Of a stretch of 64,000 nt of DNA, positions 25,044 through 36,289 are shown piece by piece. Source of the DNA: an uncultured Chromatiaceae bacterium. GTDB lineage: Bacteria; Pseudomonadota; Gammaproteobacteria; Chromatiales; Chromatiaceae. Below the pieces are notes generated by a model, which worked only from the letters and a program-made list of their open reading frames with translations, was not told where the DNA came from and did no database searches. The position numbers were made by a program, and so were the translations under genes. The stretch's first letter is position 1. Every line of letters starts with the position of its first letter. The stretch is taken from contig CALALB010000017.1 in assembly GCA_937923175.1 (NCBI GenBank), positions 1 through 64,000 on the forward strand. The letters are read 5' to 3'.

Positions 25044-27778
25044 AGGACACGCGCCCGTTCTGTGCGCTCAAAGACCTCAATCTGATCGCCCGGCCGGATG
25101 TCAGTATAGTTGCGCACCCCAATCCCGCACTCGAAGCCCTGCTTAACCTCATTGACATCGTCCTTGAAGCGGCGCAGCGACTCCAGCGTCCCTTGATAGA
25201 TCACGACATTGTTACGCAGGACACGGATCGGATTGTTGCGTTTGACCACACCCTCCACCACCATGCAGCCGGCCACGGTTCCAAACTTGGATGAGCGGAA
25301 AACCTCGCGCACCTCGGCCAGGCCGATAATCTCCTCGGTGACGACCGGACTCAGGAGACCGGCGATCGCCTGTTTCACAGCGTCGATCAGCTCATAGATC
25401 ACGCTGTAATAACGCAGGTCCAGCCCGCGCTCCTCAATCACCCGGCGCGCCGCAGCGTCAGCGCGCACGTTAAAGCCGAGCAAGATGGCATTGGAGGTGA
25501 CTGCGAGATTGGCATCGGATTCGGTGATCCCGCCGATACCAGAGGCGATGATCGCGACCTTGACCTCGTCGGTGCTGAGTTTCAGCAGGCTTTCCTTGAG
25601 CGCCTCCAAACTGCCCTGAACATCGGCCTTCAGGATGATGTTGACCGATTTCTGCTCACCTTCCTTGAGTTGGGTAAAGAGCTGATCGAGGCTGACCCCG
25701 CGCTGCTCTTCGAGACGGTTTTGGCGCGAACGCCTGACCCGCAGCTCAGCGACCTCGCGGGCGCGCCGCTCATCGCTGACCACGACTACCTCATCACCGG
25801 CATTGGGGGTGCCCGAGAGACCCAGGACCTGGACTGGGATCGACGGACCCGCTGCCTCAACCGAGCGGCCCGATTCATCGAACAGGGCGCGCACCCGGCC
25901 ATATTCGGTCCCCGAAATGATGATATCTCCGCGTTTTAGGGTTCCCGCCTGCACCAGGACGGTTGCGACTGGCCCACGCCCCTTATCGAGACTCGATTCG
26001 ATGATGGTCCCGCGCGCTGGACCCTCTACAGGCGCCTTGAGCTCCAGGACCTCGGCTTGAAGCAGGATAGCCTCCAGGAGCTCATCGATCCCGGCGCCGG
26101 TCTTGGCCGAGACCCTGACCATCAGGGTATCCCCGCCCCATTCCTCGGCCAGGACCTCGTGTTGGGTCAATTCCTGCATCACCCGGTCTGGATTGGCCTC
26201 ATGCTTGTCGATCTTATTGATCGCCACGATCAGGGGCACCCCAGCGGCGCGCGCATGCTGGATGGCCTCGACCGTCTGGGGCATGACCCCATCGTCAGCG
26301 GCGACGACCAGGACCACGATGTCGGTGACCTTAGCGCCGCGCGCGCGCATCGCCGAGAATGCAGCATGGCCCGGGGTATCTAGGAAGGTCACGGTGCCGC
26401 GCGGGGTCTCGACATGATAGGCACCGATATGCTGGGTAATGCCGCCAGCCTCAGCTGAGGCCACCCGGGTGCGGCGGATATAATCGAGCAGTGAGGTCTT
26501 GCCGTGATCGACATGCCCCATGATGGTGACCACCGGCGGACGCGGGTAGGCCTCGAATTGCCCCTTCTGTTCCTCGAGCTCCTCTTGGAGCGAGATCTCG
26601 GCGTCGCGTTCCTCGGCAAGGATCGCCTGATGACCCATCCCCTCGACGACCAGGATGGCGATATCCCGGTCGAGGACCTGATTGATGGTGACCATCATCC
26701 CTTGTTTGAAGAGCTCCTTGATGACCTCGGAGGCCTTGACCGACATCCGGCTGGCCAGCTCAGCGACGGTAATGGTCTCAGGGATCTCGACCTCGCGGAC
26801 CACAGGTCCAGTTGGCTTTTGAAAGGCATGCTTGTCCTGAAGCTGGGGTTTGGTCGGCTTTTTCCGGCGGCGCGGTGCGCGCTCGGTCAGGCTCGCATCC
26901 AGATCATCATAGTCGCCTGGGCCCACATCCAAGGCGCGTAAACGAATCGGCGCCACCTCTTTGTGGACAGTCTTTTTGGGCGAACGCCCCTTGTCCCTTT
27001 CGAACTCGGAATCAGCCCGCTCGCTGGTCCTTTTGATGGCCTTTTTCGGTTTGGTCGGTTCAGCGTGGCGCATCTCAGCCCGATCCTCAGGCGCAACCAG
27101 GGGCTCTGCAGGACTCGACCCGGTCTCTACGACCTCCTCCGCTTGTTGCGCCGCCTGGGGCGCGCGCTCGGCCTCGAGACGCGCCTCCTGCTCGGCACGC
27201 CGGCGCGCCTCGGCCAATTGGCGCCGTTCCTCCTCGGCCTCGCGTGCCCGCCGTTCCTCCTCTTGTTCGGCAAGACGGCGCGCCTCCTGCTCGGCACGCA
27301 GGGCCTCCAGGGCCGCGCGCCGACGCATCTCCTCGATGGTGGCTGCAGTCGAGCCAGAGTGCTCGCGCCCGCTGCGCCCAGCCTCGCTGGTCGGACGGCG
27401 GGTCTCGGCGGGAGGCTTGGCTGCTGTCTCATCGCGCTTGAGGGCGCGCTTATGGCGGACCTCGACGCTGACTGTTTTACCTCCCCGGGCAACCGGCGCT
27501 GGCCGCGAACCCGCCATACTGCGCGGCGGTGTCGCCGGCGTCACCCGTAACTCGCTGAGCGTTTTGCGTTTGACGGCAACCGGATTGACGGGTTCAAGCT
27601 CGTCTTGATCCTTGCCATGGCTGCGCCTTAGATAACCGAGCAATTGGAGCTTTTCCTTTTCCGTCAGGGTGGCGTCGGCATCGCTGGCACTGATACCCGC
27701 CTCCTTCAATTGATTCAGAAGCCGTTCAACGGGGATGCCGACTGTGGAGGCGAGTTGCTTAACCGTGACTTCACTCAT
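25040..27778 (-). CDS. infB: translation initiation factor IF-2
   Basis: GTPase that brings initiator tRNA to the 30S subunit. The 912-residue protein starts with an IF2_N module ([21 protein letters not shown]), then a long Glu/Arg/Ala-rich charged linker (about 120-260), a second IF2_N-like part, and the G domain with [17 protein letters not shown] and NKIDK. Domains II to IV end with GMVV-like and [12 protein letters not shown]. It lies between nusA and rbfA in the standard operon. Confidence 0.98.
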   Translation of the reverse strand: MSEVTVKQLASTVGIPVERLLNQLKEAGISASDADATLTEKEKLQLLGYLRRSHGKDQDELEPVNPVAVKRKTLSELRVTPATPPRSMAGSRPAPVARGGKTVSVEVRHKRALKRDETAAKPPAETRRPTSEAGRSGREHSGSTAATIEEMRRRAALEALRAEQEARRLAEQEEERRAREAEEERRQLAEARRRAEQEARLEAERAPQAAQQAEEVVETGSSPAEPLVAPEDRAEMRHAEPTKPKKAIKRTSERADSEFERDKGRSPKKTVHKEVAPIRLRALDVGPGDYDDLDASLTERAPRRRKKPTKPQLQDKHAFQKPTGPVVREVEIPETITVAELASRMSVKASEVIKELFKQGMMVTINQVLDRDIAILVVEGMGHQAILAEERDAEISLQEELEEQKGQFEAYPRPPVVTIMGHVDHGKTSLLDYIRRTRVASAEAGGITQHIGAYHVETPRGTVTFLDTPGHAAFSAMRARGAKVTDIVVLVVAADDGVMPQTVEAIQHARAAGVPLIVAINKIDKHEANPDRVMQELTQHEVLAEEWGGDTLMVRVSAKTGAGIDELLEAILLQAEVLELKAPVEGPARGTIIESSLDKGRGPVATVLVQAGTLKRGDIIISGTEYGRVRALFDESGRSVEAAGPSIPVQVLGLSGTPNAGDEVVVVSDERRAREVAELRVRRSRQNRLEEQRGVSLDQLFTQLKEGEQKSVNIILKADVQGSLEALKESLLKLSTDEVKVAIIASGIGGITESDANLAVTSNAILLGFNVRADAAARRVIEERGLDLRYYSVIYELIDAVKQAIAGLLSPVVTEEIIGLAEVREVFRSSKFGTVAGCMVVEGVVKRNNPIRVLRNNVVIYQGTLESLRRFKDDVNEVKQGFECGIGVRNYTDIRPGDQIEVFERTERARVL

Positions 27779-27797
27779 GGAATGACCTTTTTAATCT

Positions 27798-29288
27798 CTA
27801 TTCCCCGGGCGTATTCGCAAACAGCGGCGCGCGCGCCTGCATGATCAACCGGGCGGCGCGCTGCTCGTCCATCCCTTCGATCTCCATGAGATCATCCACC
27901 GCCAGGTCGGCGAGATCCTCGACAGTCTTGATGCCGCGTTCGGCGAGCATGGTGGCAAGCTGCTGATCCATATCGGCAAGGCTCATGAGTTGCTGGGCAC
28001 CGACCTCGACGACCTCCTCGGCGGCGAGCGCTTGCATCAACAAGACATCATGGGCGCGTTCGCGCATGATCCGGATTGTCTCCTCATCCAGGCCCGGGAT
28101 GGCTTGCAGCTCCTCAACCGAGACATAGGCGATATCCTCGACATCCAGAAAGCCCTCCTCCACCAGCAGCCGGGCCAAGGAGCCATCGATGCCGAGCCGC
28201 GCCTTGAATTGCTCGATCAGATATCTGGTCTCCTGATCCTTCTTGGCCGCAGCCTCCTGTTCGTTCATGACATTCAGCTCCCAGCCGGTCAAGCGGCTAG
28301 CGAGCTTGACATTCTGGCCGAGGCGCCCAATGGCCTGAGCCTGATTCTCAACCTTGACGACCACGTCCATGCTATGGGTCTCCTCATCCAGGATCACCGA
28401 GACCACCTCAGCAGGGGCCATGGCCTTCATCACAAAATGCACCGGGTTTTCGTCCCAAAGGATGATATCGACCCGTTCGCCGTTGAGCTCATTAGAAACG
28501 GCCTGAACACGTGAGCCGCGCATCCCCACGCAGGCACCCACCGGATCGATGCGGGGATCGCGGCTGCGCACCGCGATCTTGGCGCGCGAACCTGGATCAC
28601 GGGCAGCGCCCAGGATCTCGATCAGACCTTCGCCAACCTCTGGAACCTCAAGCCTGAACAATTCGATGAGCAATTCGGGCATGGTGCGGCTGACAAAGAG
28701 TTGAGGACCCCTTTGCTCGGCGCGCACGTCATAGAGATAACCGCGCAGCCGGTCGCCTGAACGCACCGATTCGCGCGGGATGAGATGGTCGCGCGGGATG
28801 ATCGCCTCGGCATTATTACCCAGATCGAGATAGACCGCCCCGCGCTCGACCTTTTTGACGATACCAGTGACTAGCTGCCCCTTGCGCGCCATGAAGGCCT
28901 CGACGACCTTGGCGCGTTCTGCCTCGCGCACCCGCTGCATGATCGCCTGCTTGGCGCTTTGCACGGCGATACGGCCGAACGATTCGGACTCGATCTCTTC
29001 CTCGATGAAATCGCCGATGCCAAGCTTGGGCTCCAGAAGCGCTGCCGCCGAGGCAGTCATCTGCCGGGCGGGCGCCTCCAATGCGTCGTCGGGGACGATT
29101 TGCCAGCGCCGGAAGGTCCGGTATTGGCCGGTCTTGCGATCGATCACAACCCGCACATCGATATCGCCGCCATGTTTCTTGCGGGTTGCCGAGGCGAGCG
29201 CCGACTCGATGGCCTCAAAGATCACGTTTTGAGGAATGTCTTTTTCGTTAGAGACGGCCTCAACGACATTCAGAATTTCTTTACTCAT
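27798..29288 (-). CDS. nusA: transcription termination/antitermination factor NusA
   Basis: NusA binds RNA polymerase and controls pausing, termination and antitermination. I start at ATG 29288 ([16 protein letters not shown]), the family N-terminus; the ORF track extends 21 codons upstream. The 496-residue protein has the N-domain, S1 ([21 protein letters not shown]), KH domains ([17 protein letters not shown]) and two C-terminal acidic AR repeats, as in gammaproteobacterial NusA. It lies between rimP and infB. NusA could act on the hairpins in its own operon leader. Confidence 0.97.
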   Translation of the reverse strand: MSKEILNVVEAVSNEKDIPQNVIFEAIESALASATRKKHGGDIDVRVVIDRKTGQYRTFRRWQIVPDDALEAPARQMTASAAALLEPKLGIGDFIEEEIESESFGRIAVQSAKQAIMQRVREAERAKVVEAFMARKGQLVTGIVKKVERGAVYLDLGNNAEAIIPRDHLIPRESVRSGDRLRGYLYDVRAEQRGPQLFVSRTMPELLIELFRLEVPEVGEGLIEILGAARDPGSRAKIAVRSRDPRIDPVGACVGMRGSRVQAVSNELNGERVDIILWDENPVHFVMKAMAPAEVVSVILDEETHSMDVVVKVENQAQAIGRLGQNVKLASRLTGWELNVMNEQEAAAKKDQETRYLIEQFKARLGIDGSLARLLVEEGFLDVEDIAYVSVEELQAIPGLDEETIRIMRERAHDVLLMQALAAEEVVEVGAQQLMSLADMDQQLATMLAERGIKTVEDLADLAVDDLMEIEGMDEQRAARLIMQARAPLFANTPGE

Positions 29289-29358
29289 TCCACCCAATAT
29301 CCCACTCAAGGTGCGGCAGATATGCAAGAGGAGGACGGATCCCAAAACCAAAAGGTCT

Positions 29359-29820
29359 TTAGAGATCAGGGACCAGGCGCGCCGAATCGATGCTTGTCAA
29401 AGGGATCTCCCAGTCGCGCTCATCGGCCCGCAGCCTCACGCCGCCTGGCGCAACGCCCAGCAGAATCCCCTCGAGCCGGCGCCGCCCCTCGATTTTGTCG
29501 TGTAAACGCACCCGCACCCGATGACCCGCAAAACGCTCAAAATGTTCAGCGAAGACCAGGGGGCGATCAAGCCCGGGCGAGGACACCTCGAGGTCATACT
29601 GCCCGGGGATGGGGTCTTCAACATCGAGAAACCCGCTTAACTGATGGCTGACCGCAGCGCAATCATCCAGAGTGATGCCCTGCGCGCGATCGATATAGAC
29701 CCGTAAACGGGTGGTACCGCGGGTCCTGAGGTACTCAACACCCACCAGCTCGTAGCCCATGGCTTCGACCACCCCTCGTACCAGGCATGTCAGTTGGCTA
29801 TCAGCCGGCAGCATGATCAT
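29359..29820 (-). CDS. rimP: ribosome maturation factor RimP
   Basis: RimP assists 30S assembly. The 153-residue protein carries [51 protein letters not shown] (family hallmark) and SSPGLDRPL. It is the first gene of the rimP-nusA-infB operon. Two in-frame ATGs (29820 and 29814) could serve as start, and an AGGT lies just upstream. Confidence 0.96.
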   Translation of the reverse strand: MIMLPADSQLTCLVRGVVEAMGYELVGVEYLRTRGTTRLRVYIDRAQGITLDDCAAVSHQLSGFLDVEDPIPGQYDLEVSSPGLDRPLVFAEHFERFAGHRVRVRLHDKIEGRRRLEGILLGVAPGGVRLRADERDWEIPLTSIDSARLVPDL

Positions 29821-29831
29821 GACCTACAAAC

Positions 29832-29853
29832 AAAAATTGGGCCTTCGGCCCAA
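29832..29853 (-). terminator. rimP leader hairpin C (terminator-like)
   Basis: On the minus strand TTGGGCC-gaa-GGCCCAA is followed directly by TTTTTG. A perfect 7-bp stem with a three-base loop and a U-run is a canonical intrinsic terminator. It ends only about 12 bases before the rimP start codon. Confidence 0.8.
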
Positions 29854-29856
29854 CGC

Positions 29857-29888
29857 AAAAAACTATCCAGCCTCTTGTGACCGGCTGG
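29857..29888 (-). terminator. rimP leader hairpin B (terminator-like)
   Basis: On the minus strand CCAGCC, a ten-base loop, GGCTGG, then ATAG and TTTTTT. It is the second of three hairpins in the leader between the operon promoter and rimP. Confidence 0.65.
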
Positions 29889-29906
29889 CGCATGCGCTCA
29901 GATAGC

Positions 29907-29927
29907 AAAAGACCCCATCGCGGGGCC
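29907..29927 (-). terminator. rimP leader hairpin A (terminator-like)
   Basis: On the minus strand GGCCCC-gcgat-GGGGTC is followed by TTTT. It lies about 50 bases after the predicted transcription start and is the first hairpin of the leader. Confidence 0.7.
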
Positions 29928-29980
29928 TTTACAAACAAGGATTGAACGCTCTTTGAACCGCCTTCCTTAGAACTACTCAA

Positions 29981-30009
29981 ACTATACGCGCAGCACCCTG
30001 TGATTGCAA
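29981..30009 (-). promoter_or_regulatory. sigma-70-type promoter of the rimP-nusA-infB operon
   Basis: Minus-strand TTGCAA at 30009-30004, a 17-base spacer, then TATAGT at 29986-29981. Transcription should start near 29974, giving a leader of about 150 bases to rimP. The promoter sits just past the stop codon of the upstream gene. Confidence 0.65.
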
Positions 30010-30039
30010 GGGCTGCGCATAGGCCTTGAGATCCGAACG

Positions 30040-30921
30040 CTAGCGCCCTGGAACATAGACCCCAGGGGCATAGCCTGGCCAATAGTAGCCCGGCGCATAG
30101 GCTGGATAGCCATAGGGAAGCGGCGGCATAGTCTGACGTCGCTCCTCCCAATACCGCCGCATCCGCTCCTCGGCCTCGCGGCGCATGGCCTCATAGCGCG
30201 CTATCATCCCGGCATGGCGCTGTTGCTGCTTGGCCAACCAGTCAGCATCCAAGGGTGCAACGCCAGCAGGCGGCTGGCTAAACGGCACCTGCTCGGCCAA
30301 CGGCGCCTGGGGTCTAGAGGCGGGCGCCGCAGCAACAGCCGAGGACGCCGATCCCTCCGAGCTCGGCTCAGCAACCGGGGCCGGCGGTTCAGCGGGCGGG
30401 GACTGTACCGCGGTTACCGGGGGTGGAGGCTCAGCGGCTGCCGGTTTCTCGACCGGCCTGGATGGCGATCTGACCGCCAGGGCCTCATAGCTGATGGGCG
30501 GTAGAGACTTGGGTAGGGATGCCGGGGCCTCAGCAACCGCTGAGGCGGCCTTGGTTTCGGCAGCCGGCTCGGCTGGGGCAGGCGCCTGAGTGGATTCAAC
30601 CGCAGGGACCGGCTGAGCTGCCTCGGTCTTTGCAACCGCCGTCCTTTCCGGCTCAAGCCGGGCTGGCTCGACAGCCACCTGCGTCTGGGCGGTTTCGGTC
30701 TGTTGCTCCTGTTTGGTAGAGAAACCAGGGAGAGAGTCCAGCGAGACCGAGCTCAGCTTGGCCAGGGAATCAAGCATCGAGCCCTCCCGGACGCCGCCGC
30801 CTTCGCGGTCAACCGAACTGAGATAGACATAGCCGAAGGCGATAACCGCTACCCAAAGGATGAATTTGGCAAACCAACCAAGACCCTGAGGGGGAGGCGT
30901 TTTTTCGTCTGAGCTAGACAT
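30040..30921 (-). CDS. single-pass membrane protein with proline/alanine-rich domain and Tyr/Pro/Gly tail
   Basis: A 293-residue protein I do not recognise. One membrane helix (about residues 16-35, WFAKFILWVAVIAFGYVYL) follows a short cytosolic N-terminus. Residues about 75-230 are a low-complexity Pro/Ala/Glu linker, likely periplasmic and extended. Residues about 230-265 are a charged helix rich in Arg, Glu and Met. The last 25 residues are repetitive in Tyr, Pro, Gly and Trp (for example YPAYAPGYYWPGYAP). The design suggests a tethered linker ending in an adhesive or cell-wall-contacting tail, but no function can be assigned. It lies just upstream of the rimP promoter. Confidence 0.7.
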   Translation of the reverse strand: MSSSDEKTPPPQGLGWFAKFILWVAVIAFGYVYLSSVDREGGGVREGSMLDSLAKLSSVSLDSLPGFSTKQEQQTETAQTQVAVEPARLEPERTAVAKTEAAQPVPAVESTQAPAPAEPAAETKAASAVAEAPASLPKSLPPISYEALAVRSPSRPVEKPAAAEPPPPVTAVQSPPAEPPAPVAEPSSEGSASSAVAAAPASRPQAPLAEQVPFSQPPAGVAPLDADWLAKQQQRHAGMIARYEAMRREAEERMRRYWEERRQTMPPLPYGYPAYAPGYYWPGYAPGVYVPGR

Positions 30922-30982
30922 AGGCTGACTCCAGCGAAATGGGTTAGAACATTAATGAACAGAGGTTCGCCGGGACGAGTGG

Positions 30983-31741
<759 letters not shown>

Positions 31742-31968
31742 TTAGACTATTTTAGATTCTACTTGAATACCAACACTAAAGCCACCTCAACACCTTGAGT
31801 TATCCTGATCCACTCAGACCCGACCAGCTTAGCAAGGGCAAACCGACCCTCTCGCTGAACCCAAGCGAGGGGGAGATCGCTCGCCCAGCAGTCTGGACGG
31901 CTGCGGCTATCCACCATAACCCAGGGGCCTCCTTGGGTCAGCGGCAGGATCTCAGTCAGAGGCAGCGA

Positions 31969-32721
31969 TCATTGGGCCAGGCCAGCCCCGCAGACAGGGC
32001 AGTTGGGATCCGGTGGTAGGTGCAAGGCTCGCCACTCCATCCGCAAGGCATCGAACAGCAGCAAACGGCCAAACAGGGGCTCGCCGATTCCGGTGAGGAT
32101 CTTGATTGCCTCAATGGCCTGGAGGCTACCGATGACCCCAAGGAGCGGCCCGAGAACACCATTGGCGGTGCAGGTCTCATCGATCGTCCCCTCCTCCGGA
32201 TACAGACAGCGATAACAGGGTCCGCCCGGCCTACCGCTAAATGCGCTGACCTGACCCTCAAAACGGATGGCCGCGCCCGAGACCAAAGGGATATGGGCCC
32301 TTTGACAAGCGGTATTGAGGGCAAAGCGGGTTGGAAAGTTGTCGCTGCAATCCAGGACCAGATCGACCGAGCCGATCAGTTCGGCCAGGTTCTCCGCCGA
32401 AACCCGCACGGGATAGGTCTGGATCTCGATGTCTGGATTGAGCCCATGCAGGGTCTGATACGCCGAGTCGGTCTTGGGCATACCGAGACGCTCAGCGCTA
32501 TGCAAAATCTGGCGTTGCAGATTCGAAAGCTCCACCCGATCGTTATCGGCCAGCACCAAACGCCCTACTCCGGCTGCAGCCAGATAAAATGCGGCCGCCG
32601 AACCCAGGCCGCCGAGCCCGACCACGAGCGCACGCGCCGCCTGCAGGCGCTCCTGACCCTCGACCCCGAATTGGGGCAATAGGATCTGGCGGCTATACCG
32701 GATGAGTTCGTCGTCGGTCAT
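31969..32721 (-). CDS. moeB: molybdopterin-synthase adenylyltransferase MoeB (ThiF/HesA family)
   Basis: MoeB activates the C-terminus of MoaD by adenylation in molybdenum cofactor synthesis. The start is set at ATG 32721 (MTDDELIRYSRQILLPQFG), the normal family N-terminus. The ATP-binding GLGGLGSAAAFYLAAAG, NLQRQILH, LDCSDNFPTRFALN, and the two CxxC zinc motifs (CYRCLYPE and CPVCG) are all present. A ThiF role cannot be fully excluded. A Mo enzyme occurs about 27 kb away (59.1 kb). Confidence 0.9.
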   Translation of the reverse strand: MTDDELIRYSRQILLPQFGVEGQERLQAARALVVGLGGLGSAAAFYLAAAGVGRLVLADNDRVELSNLQRQILHSAERLGMPKTDSAYQTLHGLNPDIEIQTYPVRVSAENLAELIGSVDLVLDCSDNFPTRFALNTACQRAHIPLVSGAAIRFEGQVSAFSGRPGGPCYRCLYPEEGTIDETCTANGVLGPLLGVIGSLQAIEAIKILTGIGEPLFGRLLLFDALRMEWRALHLPPDPNCPVCGAGLAQ

Positions 32722-32829
32722 GGGCGAGGCTCGGTAGGGCTGCGGGGTAAACCACAAAATCGGCCTTAAATTTAGAATGTATTAGGCCAAGGATATAGAA
32801 TCCCGTTCCTTTCAACCACTGCCGCTTAC

Positions 32830-34242
32830 ATGATGTCAGACCCAGCGCACCCTTCATCCAACCTGCCCGAAAAGCCCTGGTCCGGGCGCCTAGAGGCCCA
32901 GACCAATGCCTTGGTCGAGACCTTCACCGCCTCGGTCGGTTTTGACCAGCGGCTCTATCGCCATGACATCCAGGCCTCGCTCGCCCATGCTCGCATGCTT
33001 GCCCGCCAGGGGATCCTGACCGAGGCCGAGTGCAAGGCCATCATCCAGGGTCTCGAGCGCATCCAGGCGCGGATCGAGTCCGGTGACTTCGCGTGGTCGA
33101 TCGCGCTCGAGGATGTCCACATGAATATCGAGTCGGCCTTGACCGCCGAGATCGGTGAGGCCGGCAAGAAGCTCCACACCGGGCGCTCGCGCAACGATCA
33201 GGTCGCGACTGATGTGCGCCTGTGGCTGCGTGAGGAGATCGATGTCATCCGGCAGGCGATCGCGTATCTGCAGGGGGTCTTGCTGGACCTTGCCGAACGC
33301 GAGGCCGAGACCATCCTGCCTGGGTTCACCCATCTCCAGGTCGCCCAGCCGATCACCTTCGGGCATCATCTACTCGCCTGGTTTGAGATGTTGGAGCGCG
33401 ACCGCGCGCGTCTGGCAGATTGCCGGCGGCGGGTCAATCTTCTGCCGCTGGGTGCCGCCGCCCTTGCCGGAACCACCTATCCCATCGACCGGCACTATAC
33501 GGCTGAGTTGCTGGGGTTCGATGCGCCCGCTGAAAACTCGCTCGATGCGGTTTCGGATCGCGATTTTGCCATCGAGTTTGCTGCCGCAGCCTCCATCCTG
33601 ATGATGCATCTGTCGCGTTTTGCCGAGGAGCTGATCCTCTGGTCATCGGCCCAATTCGGCTTTATCGAGCTTGCGGACAGCTTTTGTACCGGATCCTCCA
33701 TCATGCCCCAGAAAAAGAATCCAGACGTGCCGGAGTTGATCCGCGGCAAGACCGGTCGGGTCTTTGGGCATCTCATGGCCCTGTTGACCCTGATGAAGTC
33801 CCAACCCCTGGCCTATAACAAGGACAATCAGGAGGATAAAGAGCCGCTGTTTGATACGGTGGATACCTTGAAAGGCTCGCTCAGGATCTTTGCCGAGATG
33901 ATGAAGGCGATCCGGATCAACCGCGAACGCATGCGGACAGCGGCCAAGCAGGGATTTGGCACTGCCACCGATCTTGCCGATTATCTGGTGCGCAAGGGCC
34001 TGCCCTTCCGCGAGGCCCATCATGCCGTTGGGCGGGCGGTGGCCTATGGGATCCAGGTCGGACGCGATCTCGCTGAGCTAACGCTCGCCGAGCTCCAGCA
34101 ATTTTCACCATTGATCGAATCCGATGTCTTTGCGGTTCTGACCCTGGAGGGATCGGTAGCGGCGCGCGATCATCTTGGGGGTACGGCACCGAATCAGGTT
34201 CGGGCGGCCATTGCGCGGGCACGAGGACGCCTGGCCGCATAA
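32830..34242 (+). CDS. argH: argininosuccinate lyase
   Basis: ArgH splits argininosuccinate into arginine and fumarate, the last step of arginine synthesis. The 470-residue protein has [47 protein letters not shown], and the superfamily signature [16 protein letters not shown]. Length is standard. It stands alone, divergent from moeB. Confidence 0.98.
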   Translation: MMSDPAHPSSNLPEKPWSGRLEAQTNALVETFTASVGFDQRLYRHDIQASLAHARMLARQGILTEAECKAIIQGLERIQARIESGDFAWSIALEDVHMNIESALTAEIGEAGKKLHTGRSRNDQVATDVRLWLREEIDVIRQAIAYLQGVLLDLAEREAETILPGFTHLQVAQPITFGHHLLAWFEMLERDRARLADCRRRVNLLPLGAAALAGTTYPIDRHYTAELLGFDAPAENSLDAVSDRDFAIEFAAAASILMMHLSRFAEELILWSSAQFGFIELADSFCTGSSIMPQKKNPDVPELIRGKTGRVFGHLMALLTLMKSQPLAYNKDNQEDKEPLFDTVDTLKGSLRIFAEMMKAIRINRERMRTAAKQGFGTATDLADYLVRKGLPFREAHHAVGRAVAYGIQVGRDLAELTLAELQQFSPLIESDVFAVLTLEGSVAARDHLGGTAPNQVRAAIARARGRLAA

Positions 34243-34490
34243 GGATTCAGCGGTCAGCCAAAAAGGTCGCTGGATCCGCCCTCAGGCCGGCGGCCCCCAG
34301 TCAGAGCCCCCTGAGTGTTGCCTATGGACCGTAAGATCGGATCGCGCATCCTTTTCTCTCAGGATAGTGAGGGATCACTACACCCTGATCCAGGGGGATG
34401 CGCCCGTATCCATTGCGGCAATCGATCTTGTTGACTATCGCTTTGGCCCCCCAGGGCCTACCGATTTTTTGTAGCCTCATCAAACCAGCT

Positions 34491-36071
34491 ATGAACGAAC
34501 TTCAGAAACAGATCGCCAAACGCCGCACCTTTGCCATCATCTCGCATCCGGACGCAGGTAAAACCACGCTCACCGAAAAGCTCCTGCTCTTCGGCAAAGC
34601 CATTCAGCTTGCCGGCACAGTCAAGGGGCGCAAGGCAGCGCGGCATGCGACCTCGGACTGGATGGCCTTGGAGAAGGAACGCGGGATCTCGGTGACCTCC
34701 TCAGTCATGCAATTTGAATATGGTGGAGCAGTGGTCAATCTGCTCGACACCCCAGGCCATGAGGACTTTTCAGAGGATACCTATCGCACCCTGACCGCGG
34801 TCGATTCAGCGCTCATGGTGATCGATATCGCCAAGGGGGTCGAGGAACGCACTATTAAATTGATGGAGGTCTGTCGGCTGCGCGACACCCCCATCCTGAC
34901 CTTCATCAACAAACTCGACCGCGAGGGGCGAGACCCGATTGAGGTCCTGGATGAGATCGAGAGGATCCTGAAGATCCAATGCGCCCCGGTCACCTGGCCG
35001 ATCGGCATGGGGCGGCGTTTCAAAGGGGTCTATGACCGCCGCACCGACCGTACCCATTTGTTTAGCGCCCAGCATGGCGGGCGGATTGCCGAGGGTGAGA
35101 TCATCGAGGGGCTTGCCAACCCGCGTCTAGATGAGGTCTTGGGCGAGCAGGCCGATGAGCTGCGCGCCGAGCTCGAGCTGGTCGAGGGCGCCAGCCATGC
35201 CCTGGATCTCGAGGATTATCTGGCCGGTAGGCAGACCCCGGTCTTTTTTGGGTCTGCGCTCAACAACTTCGGGGTGCGCGAGCTCTTGGACGCATTCGTC
35301 CAATACGCCCCTCCCCCGCGCCCGCGCCTGGCCCGCCAGCGTCGGATCGATCCCGATGAGCCCGCATTCACCGGCTTTGTCTTCAAGATCCAGGCCAATA
35401 TGGACCCGGCGCACCGTGACCGGATTGCCTTTGTGCGGGTCTGTTCGGGCAGCTATCGCAAGGGGATGAAGATGCGTCACGTACGCACCGGCAAGACCCT
35501 CCAGGTGGCCAATGCCCTCACCTTCCAGGCCGACGAACGCCGTCAGGCCGAGGAGGCCTGGCCTGGGGATATCATCGGGCTGCATAACCATGGCACCATC
35601 CAGATCGGCGATACCTTTACCGAGGGTGAGGATCTCAAATTCGAAGGTATCCCCTATTTTGCCCCTGAGCTCTTTCGGCGGATTGTGCTCAAGGACCCCT
35701 TGCGGATGAAGGCATTGCAAAAGGGGGTCATGCAGCTTGCCGAGGAGGGCGCCACCCAGTCATTTAGACCGCTTAAAAACAACGATCTGATCCTCGGTGC
35801 CGTCGGGATGCTGCAATTCGAGGTGGCTGCCTATCGATTGCGCTCGGAATACGGGGTTGAGGCAGCGATCGAGCCGGTCGGGATCAAGACTGCCCGCTGG
35901 ATCCACTGCGAGGACCCGCGGGTCCTGGAGCGATTCAAAGAGAAATGCTTCGAATACCTCGCCCTCGATGGGGATGACCATCTGGTCTATCTTGCCCCGA
36001 CCCTGGTCAATCTCAGCCTAGCCGAGGAGCGCTGGCCAGAGGTGCGCTTTTTGGCCACCCGCGAGCTATAG
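34491..36071 (+). CDS. prfC: peptide chain release factor 3
   Basis: RF3 is a GTPase that releases RF1 and RF2 from the ribosome. I start at ATG 34491 ([20 protein letters not shown]); the ORF track begins 31 codons earlier in unrelated sequence. The G domain has [31 protein letters not shown] and [10 protein letters not shown]. The 526-residue length matches. The 248-base spacer upstream from argH shows no recognisable gene. Confidence 0.97.
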   Translation: MNELQKQIAKRRTFAIISHPDAGKTTLTEKLLLFGKAIQLAGTVKGRKAARHATSDWMALEKERGISVTSSVMQFEYGGAVVNLLDTPGHEDFSEDTYRTLTAVDSALMVIDIAKGVEERTIKLMEVCRLRDTPILTFINKLDREGRDPIEVLDEIERILKIQCAPVTWPIGMGRRFKGVYDRRTDRTHLFSAQHGGRIAEGEIIEGLANPRLDEVLGEQADELRAELELVEGASHALDLEDYLAGRQTPVFFGSALNNFGVRELLDAFVQYAPPPRPRLARQRRIDPDEPAFTGFVFKIQANMDPAHRDRIAFVRVCSGSYRKGMKMRHVRTGKTLQVANALTFQADERRQAEEAWPGDIIGLHNHGTIQIGDTFTEGEDLKFEGIPYFAPELFRRIVLKDPLRMKALQKGVMQLAEEGATQSFRPLKNNDLILGAVGMLQFEVAAYRLRSEYGVEAAIEPVGIKTARWIHCEDPRVLERFKEKCFEYLALDGDDHLVYLAPTLVNLSLAEERWPEVRFLATREL

Positions 36072-36195
36072 GGCGCTGGAGGCGGATGCTGACCCAGCGG
36101 ATCTGAATGCAGCGCTCAGCTTGGTCGTGAAGAAGGCTCGTCACCCCGGTGAAAACCCGGGTGCAGGAGTCCTTACCCGATAGTGCCGACAGCCC

Positions 36196-36224
36196 TGGAT
36201 TCCGGCTTGCGCCGGAATGATGCG
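36196..36224. repeat. dispersed inverted repeat copy
   Basis: TGGATTCCGGCTTGCGCCGGAATGATGCG, an inverted repeat (ATTCCGGC/GCCGGAAT) of the family found in many spacers of the GC-rich part. It lies between the convergent prfC and rng genes. A second hairpin (CACCCCGGTGAAAACCCGGG) is nearby. Confidence 0.7.
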
Positions 36225-36289
36225 CCCTCTCCAGGCGCAGTCTGGGCCGCGCCTCGCATCAGAGTGGTCAATGGATTCCTGTTCGGCAT

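Noticed and set aside
29821-30039. metY-type initiator tRNA upstream of rimP
   Set aside because: No cloverleaf, TTC loop or CCA end is visible. The spacer is filled by a promoter and three hairpins.
30040-30921. Sulfur globule envelope protein because of the Tyr/Pro/Gly tail
   Set aside because: Known sulfur globule proteins are short secreted repeats. This protein has a membrane anchor and a Pro/Ala linker, and only the last 25 residues are similar in composition.
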